Of a stretch of 8,807 nt of DNA, positions 5,977-8,807 are shown in pieces. This stretch comes from Candidatus Aenigmatarchaeota archaeon (GTDB lineage: Archaea > Aenigmatarchaeota > Aenigmatarchaeia > QMZP01 > JAUXAV01). The notes below the pieces were generated by a model that saw only the letters and a program-made list of their open reading frames with translations, did no database searches and was not told where the DNA came from. The stretch covers positions 1-8,807 of the forward strand of contig JAUXAV010000035.1 in NCBI GenBank assembly GCA_030619735.1, in the 5' to 3' direction. Positions within the stretch are counted from its first letter, which is position 1, and each line of letters starts with the position of its first letter. Position numbers and translations under genes: made by a program.

Positions 5977-7128
5977 TTATTCACTCCCGAATATATGAAC
6001 CAGGGCTGTTGCCCCGCTGCCGCCGACATTGTGCGTCAGGCCTGTTTTTGCATCCTTAACTTGGGTGACGGCCCTGCCTCTCAGCTGTTTGACTATCTCA
6101 ATGATTTGCTTTATGCCGGTTGCTCCCACCGGATGCCCGAGCTTCAGGCCGCCGTCTGTATTAACCGGTATTCTTCCGCCGATTGCTGTTTCATTGTTAA
6201 TCAGTAATTTTCTTGCTTCTCCCTTATTGGCAAAACCAAGGTCTTCATAGGCAAGGACCTCTGCTATACTGAAACAGTCATGGACCTCTGCCACATCTAT
6301 CTTATCAGGCCCCAGTCCTGCCTGCTCATAGGCCTTCCTGGAGGCGACCCTTGCCGCCAGCATCTCTGTAAGGCTTGCCCTGCTGTGGAGCGCAAGGGTG
6401 TCCGATGCCTGGCCGGAGCCCAGCACCCAGACCGGGTTGTCAAATTTCCTTGCTGCCCTTTCCGAGGCCAGGATAACCGCAGCTGCCCCGTCTGTTATCG
6501 GGGAGCAGTCCAGGAGCCTCAGGGGGTCTGCTATCAGGGGGGAATTCAGGACATCCTGAACCGTTATTTCTTTGTTGAACTGGGCATATGGGTTGTTCAG
6601 TCCGTGTTTGTGGTTTTTAACAGGGACCAGGGCCAGTTCCTCCCTTGTGAGGCCAAACTCCCTCATATAAGCATTGGTCATGAGGGCGTAGAGGCCCACG
6701 AAGGTTAAACCAACAGCAGACTCCCATTCCTGGTCGCCGGCACCCATAAGGGTTGAGATGGCACTGGTGCCCTTTATGTCTGTCATCTTCTCGGCCCCGG
6801 CCGCGACCACTATGTCGTATTCGCCTGATTTTATTGCCATGCAGGCCTTTCTGAATGCCAGGGCCCCGGAGGCGCAGGCGGCCTCGCACCGGGTAGCGGG
6901 TATTGGAGTAAGGCCCGCATGGTCCACTGTCAGGGCGGCAAGATGCTCCTGCCCTATGAACCTGCCGGCGCTCATGTTGCCTATATAAAGGGCCTGTATG
7001 TCCTTTCCCTCAAGGCCAGCATCCTTTAAAGCCAGGACCCCGGCCTCTGTTGACAGGTCCCTGAGGGATTTGTCCCAGTGCTCGTCAAGCTTTGTGCAGC
7101 CTGCTCCTATTACCGCTACCCTGGTCAT
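5977..7128 (-). CDS. Acetoacetyl-CoA thiolase (acetyl-CoA C-acetyltransferase), archaeal type
   Basis: Condenses two acetyl-CoA to acetoacetyl-CoA, the first mevalonate-pathway step. It would pass product to the HMG-CoA synthase encoded just upstream, within the DUF35-bridged complex. The 383-residue length and fold match the archaeal, SCP2-thiolase-like branch. The nucleophile Cys85 sits in CEAACASGALAFRKA (81-95). Further motifs are DCSPITDGAAAVIL (207-220), EVHDCFSIAE (281-290) with His283, GHPVGATGIKQ (331-341) with the catalytic-type His332, and HNVGGSGATALVHIF (366-380). The start ATG at 7128 opens the expected MTRVAVIGAGCTK strand. It is preceded at 4 nt by GGAGTGA, whose final TGA is the stop codon of the HMG-CoA synthase gene, so translation is probably coupled. 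A sterol-carrier-type acyltransferase for another substrate is possible from sequence alone, but the gene context argues strongly for the mevalonate role. Confidence 0.94.
   Translation of the reverse strand: MTRVAVIGAGCTKLDEHWDKSLRDLSTEAGVLALKDAGLEGKDIQALYIGNMSAGRFIGQEHLAALTVDHAGLTPIPATRCEAACASGALAFRKACMAIKSGEYDIVVAAGAEKMTDIKGTSAISTLMGAGDQEWESAVGLTFVGLYALMTNAYMREFGLTREELALVPVKNHKHGLNNPYAQFNKEITVQDVLNSPLIADPLRLLDCSPITDGAAAVILASERAARKFDNPVWVLGSGQASDTLALHSRASLTEMLAARVASRKAYEQAGLGPDKIDVAEVHDCFSIAEVLAYEDLGFANKGEARKLLINNETAIGGRIPVNTDGGLKLGHPVGATGIKQIIEIVKQLRGRAVTQVKDAKTGLTHNVGGSGATALVHIFGSE
5981..5988 (-). promoter_or_regulatory. Ribosome binding site of the DUF35 gene
   Basis: On the minus strand GGGAGTGA lies inside the last codons of the thiolase gene (Gly-Ser-Glu), 5 nt before ATG 5975. 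It decides the DUF35 start in favour of 5975 over the in-frame ATG at 6029. It uses the same GGAGTGA variant as the thiolase site at 7133-7139. Confidence 0.75.
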
Positions 7129-7132
7129 ATTA

Positions 7133-7142
7133 TCACTCCTTT
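7133..7142 (-). promoter_or_regulatory. Ribosome binding site of the thiolase gene, overlapping the HMG-CoA synthase stop
   Basis: On the minus strand AAAGGAGTGA ends in the TGA stop codon of the HMG-CoA synthase gene. It is followed by TAAT and then the thiolase ATG, a 4-nt spacer. A ribosome finishing the first gene stands directly on this site, so stop-start translational coupling is likely. That would help balance the enzymes of one complex. Confidence 0.8.
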
Positions 7143-8170
7143 AGCTTCCCCTTAAGCCTTACATAGGTCCCGTAGTCTATGTTCCTTTTCCTGCTGATGT
7201 AGTGGTCTGTTAGGGGGGCCTTGTCCCTTCTTTCAAGGATTTTATCTGTTACCGTGAAGATGAAGGAGTCAGAGCCTGCCCCGGAGCCGTAGCTTGTCAG
7301 GAGGATTTTTTCGCCCGGCTTTGCCGTATCAAGGACCCTGGAGAGCCCCAGGGGGGATGAGCCTGAGTAGCAGTTGCCTATCCTGCTGACCACAAAGCCC
7401 GGAGCCATCTGCTCTTTGGTGAAGCCCAGGGTCTTTGCAGCGGCTGAGGGGAACTTCCCGTTCGGCATATGGAAGACCGCATAGTTGAAATCCCGGGGCT
7501 TCAGGCTGGCCTTCTCCATAATGTTCTTTGTGGCGGAGATTACGTGCTTGAAATAGGCGGGCTTTCCGGTAAATCTGGCGCCGTGGCTCGGATAGTCCTG
7601 CCCCTCCCTTCTCCAGAAGTCGCTTGTATCGCTTGTGTAGGAGAGGGTGGAGTCAAGGATTGCCAGGGGGTCCCTGCCTAATATAAAGGCCGCCCCTCCT
7701 GCCGCAGCGGTGTATTCCAGGGCATCGCCGGGCCTTCCCTGGGATGTGTCCGCGCCTATGGCGAGGCCGTAATCAATAAGACCGGATTTTACAAGGCCAT
7801 AGCAGCATTGTATTGCTGCTGTGCCGGCCTTGCAAGCGAATTCAAAATCCGCTGCCATAAGGTCCCTGCCGAGGTCAAGGGCCTCTGCGACCACTGTCCC
7901 GGAGGGCTTTACTGCATAGGGATGGCTTTCCGAGCCTATGAATATGGCGCCTATCTTATTGGGCTCTATGCCCGCCCTCAGGAGGGCGTTCCTGCCTGCC
8001 TCCACGGATATCGTTATTGTGTCCTCATCCACATCCGGGACTGATTTTTCCTCTATCATCAGCCCCTTCTTTATGCTGTCCGCATCAGTGTTCCATACCC
8101 TGGCTATCTCCTCTACAGAAATCCTGAATACAGGGATATAACATCCGTATCCTACTATTCCTATGTCCAT
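7133..8170 (-). CDS. Hydroxymethylglutaryl-CoA synthase (archaeal)
   Basis: Condenses acetyl-CoA with acetoacetyl-CoA to HMG-CoA in the cytoplasm, the second step of the mevalonate route to archaeal isoprenoid lipids. The 345-residue length is typical of archaeal HMG-CoA synthases, which are shorter than eukaryotic ones. The catalytic triad can be placed: Glu81 in [12 protein letters not shown] (79-90), nucleophile Cys113 in [15 protein letters not shown] (107-121), and His234 in FHMPNGKFP (233-241). [15 protein letters not shown] (262-276) and [12 protein letters not shown] (292-303) are the expected substrate-pocket loops. The start at 8170 opens the normal [13 protein letters not shown] strand, with a modest GGGTG site 5 nt upstream. 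It is the first gene of a three-gene operon with thiolase and DUF35, with a 4-nt gap to the next gene. The upstream region has unusual dyad repeats that may regulate the operon. Confidence 0.97.
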   Translation of the reverse strand: MDIGIVGYGCYIPVFRISVEEIARVWNTDADSIKKGLMIEEKSVPDVDEDTITISVEAGRNALLRAGIEPNKIGAIFIGSESHPYAVKPSGTVVAEALDLGRDLMAADFEFACKAGTAAIQCCYGLVKSGLIDYGLAIGADTSQGRPGDALEYTAAAGGAAFILGRDPLAILDSTLSYTSDTSDFWRREGQDYPSHGARFTGKPAYFKHVISATKNIMEKASLKPRDFNYAVFHMPNGKFPSAAAKTLGFTKEQMAPGFVVSRIGNCYSGSSPLGLSRVLDTAKPGEKILLTSYGSGAGSDSFIFTVTDKILERRDKAPLTDHYISRKRNIDYGTYVRLKGKLKE

Positions 8171-8183
8171 CTCTACACCCAGA

Positions 8184-8203
8184 CCTTTGAACAGAGTTAA
8201 AGG
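8184..8203. repeat. Inverted repeat CCTTT / AAAGG in the HMG-CoA synthase leader
   Basis: CCTTT at 8184-8188 and AAAGG at 8199-8203 form a 5-bp dyad around a 10-base spacer. It lies between the palindromic TATA box and the HMG-CoA synthase start, about where transcription should begin. It uses the same pentamer as the two dyads further upstream. Alone it would be unremarkable; it is listed because of the series. Confidence 0.4.
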
Positions 8204-8206
8204 CCA

Positions 8207-8220
8207 ACCTTTATAAAGGT
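8207..8220. promoter_or_regulatory. Perfectly palindromic TATA element upstream of HMG-CoA synthase
   Basis: ACCTTTATAAAGGT is a 14-bp perfect palindrome whose core TTTATAAA is a good archaeal TATA box. Its centre is 43 bp before the HMG-CoA synthase ATG, predicting transcription start near 8188 and a leader of about 18 nt. It is 114 bp from the rightward gene at 8328, so it more likely serves the leftward operon. The CCTTT/AAAGG flanks repeat those of the neighbouring dyads, so a repressor site overlapping the TATA box is possible. Confidence 0.6.
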
Positions 8221-8227
8221 ATTATTA

Positions 8228-8243
8228 AAGCCTTTTAAGGCTT
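8228..8243. repeat. 16-bp inverted repeat upstream of the HMG-CoA synthase promoter
   Basis: AAGCCTTTTAAGGCTT consists of two exact 7-bp arms (AAGCCTT and AAGGCTT) around TT. It lies directly upstream, on the HMG-CoA synthase side, of the palindromic TATA box (centre-to-centre about 22 bp, roughly two helical turns). A two-base loop is too small for a stable RNA hairpin. A dimeric protein-binding site is therefore more plausible than a transcript structure. No known operator is recognised. Confidence 0.5.
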
Positions 8244-8287
8244 CCAGACAGGGGTTCGGCAATCTGCCAATAGCAATCATTCATAAA

Positions 8288-8308
8288 ACTTAAAAATAGC
8301 TCAGGTGA
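8288..8308 (+). promoter_or_regulatory. Possible promoter and ribosome binding site for the 8328 gene
   Basis: The plus strand has an A/T-rich box ACTTAAAAATA at 8288-8298. It is followed by AGGTGA at 8303-8308, a good ribosome binding site sequence, but 19 nt from the ATG at 8328, which is too far. An in-frame TTG at 8319 is 10 nt from it. Either the start is TTG 8319, adding three residues, or the message is nearly leaderless with ATG 8328 and the AGGTGA is coincidental. Confidence 0.35.
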
Positions 8309-8327
8309 AATAAGATTATTGGTAATT

Positions 8328-8807
8328 ATGAATCCCCTGCTTTTTATCTGCTTTGTAGTGGGTTTTTTTGTAACCCTTTTTCTGACCCCTCTTTGGATAA
8401 GGGCGGCAAGAAAGGCAGTGCTTCTGGGAAGGGATATGAACAAATTTGATAAGTCGGAAACAGCAGAAATGGGGGGGATAACGGTGGTGGCAGGGTTCCT
8501 TGCAGGGGTGTTTGTGTATATAGGTCTTGTTACGTTCTATTTCAAGGCCCCGGAGAATCTTATATTCATCCTGGCTGCCATCTCAACCGTGCTTATTGTA
8601 GCAATCATAGGGATGCTTGATGATATACTGGGCTGGAAGGTGGGATTAAAGCAGTACCAGAAGATACTGCTCACCCTGCCTGTTGCAATACCCATGATGG
8701 TGGTTAATGCAGGGCAGAGCATGACCTATGTCCCCCTGCTTGGCATTCTTGACCTTGGCATAATATATCCCCTCCTTGTAATACCCCTTGGGATAATTGG
8801 CGCGTCC
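8328..8807 (+). CDS. UDP-GlcNAc:polyprenyl-phosphate GlcNAc-1-phosphate transferase-like (glycosyltransferase family 4), 3' truncated
   Basis: Only the first 160 residues are in the window; the frame is open to the right edge. It resembles the MraY/WecA/Alg7 superfamily, membrane enzymes that transfer a sugar-1-phosphate from a UDP-sugar to dolichyl or polyprenyl phosphate. In archaea this can be the first step of N-glycan assembly (AglH-type). TM segments are predicted at about 3-23, 50-71, 77-96, 111-127 and 136-158. The first cytoplasmic loop has GRDMNKF...AEMGGI (34-51), as in Alg7/archaeal GPTs. The Mg2+/substrate motif is GMLDDILGWK (95-104) with Asp98 and Asp99. The C-terminal half, including the DGxNG-type motif, lies outside. 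The start is ATG 8328 or possibly TTG 8319. Another sugar specificity (UDP-MurNAc-like or GalNAc) cannot be excluded. It is divergent from the HMG-CoA synthase operon. Confidence 0.88.
   Translation, partial: MNPLLFICFVVGFFVTLFLTPLWIRAARKAVLLGRDMNKFDKSETAEMGGITVVAGFLAGVFVYIGLVTFYFKAPENLIFILAAISTVLIVAIIGMLDDILGWKVGLKQYQKILLTLPVAIPMMVVNAGQSMTYVPLLGILDLGIIYPLLVIPLGIIGAS

Noticed and set aside
5976..6029. An in-frame upstream ATG at 6029 that would extend the DUF35 protein by 18 residues
   Set aside because: The extension lies wholly inside the thiolase gene in another frame, does not match DUF35 N-termini, and a good ribosome binding site marks ATG 5975.
5812..6207. A 131-codon plus-strand frame across the DUF35/thiolase junction
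   Set aside because: Antisense of two confidently identified genes, with no start signal.
8258..8278. Small inverted repeat GGCA-ATC-TGCC and a repeated GCAATC near 8258-8278, considered as a tRNA arm or operator
   Set aside because: The stem is only 4 bp, no cloverleaf can be built, and the repeats are too short to distinguish from chance.
8225..8443. A 72-codon minus-strand frame covering the intergenic region and the start of the GPT-like gene
   Set aside because: It mostly lies opposite the GPT-like coding sequence and would occupy the promoter of the HMG-CoA synthase operon; no domain or ribosome binding site.
1..8807. Signs of a mobile element, CRISPR array, defence island or toxin-antitoxin pair
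   Set aside because: No spaced direct repeats, transposase or integrase motifs, or composition change; every sizeable stretch is explained by core genes on one strand or the other.

Overview
This window is a stretch of an archaeal chromosome that looks like conserved core. The archaeal assignment rests on the gene content: SecF-SecD in archaeal order, an HMG-CoA synthase / thiolase / DUF35 cluster, a geranylgeranyl-reductase-type flavoprotein and a DUF1512 protein. It also rests on TATA-like boxes before the transcription units and GGTGA/GGAGTGA ribosome binding sites. Arg is mostly AGG/AGA and Ile often ATA. I cannot place the lineage more precisely; a euryarchaeal or DPANN-type archaeon would fit. 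No insertion sequence, integrase, CRISPR array, tRNA or rRNA was seen.

Layout, left to right. A DUF1512 membrane-anchored protein runs leftward off the window edge (1-1142, minus strand). Across a short promoter region, an unrecognised single-pass, beta-rich surface protein reads rightward (1238-1801). It converges on the secF-secD operon (4457 to 1828, minus strand). A second short divergent promoter region separates secF from a GG-reductase-family flavoprotein (4562-5608, plus). The 3' end of that gene overlaps, tail to tail, the end of a three-gene operon on the minus strand: HMG-CoA synthase (8170-7133), acetoacetyl-CoA thiolase (7128-5977) and DUF35 scaffold (5975-5574). A 157-bp intergenic region rich in dyad symmetry then leads to a rightward, truncated polyprenyl-phosphate GlcNAc-1-phosphate transferase-like gene (8328 to the right edge).

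How the genes fit together. The thiolase, HMG-CoA synthase and DUF35 proteins make HMG-CoA from acetyl-CoA, the entry to the mevalonate route to archaeal isoprenoid lipids. The GG-reductase-family enzyme probably acts at the far end of that route by saturating the isoprenoid chains. The GPT-like enzyme uses an isoprenoid lipid (dolichyl or polyprenyl phosphate) to start glycan assembly, probably for N-glycosylation. SecDF assists protein export. The exported domains encoded here (SecD ectodomain, 1238-1801 protein) are rich in N-x-S/T sequons, which fits an N-glycosylating cell surface.

The least ordinary items are three successive CCTTT/AAAGG dyads in front of the HMG-CoA synthase gene, a probable extra transmembrane hairpin inside SecD, and the uncharacterised sequon-rich surface protein. 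I see no clear evidence of a wholly new multi-gene system.
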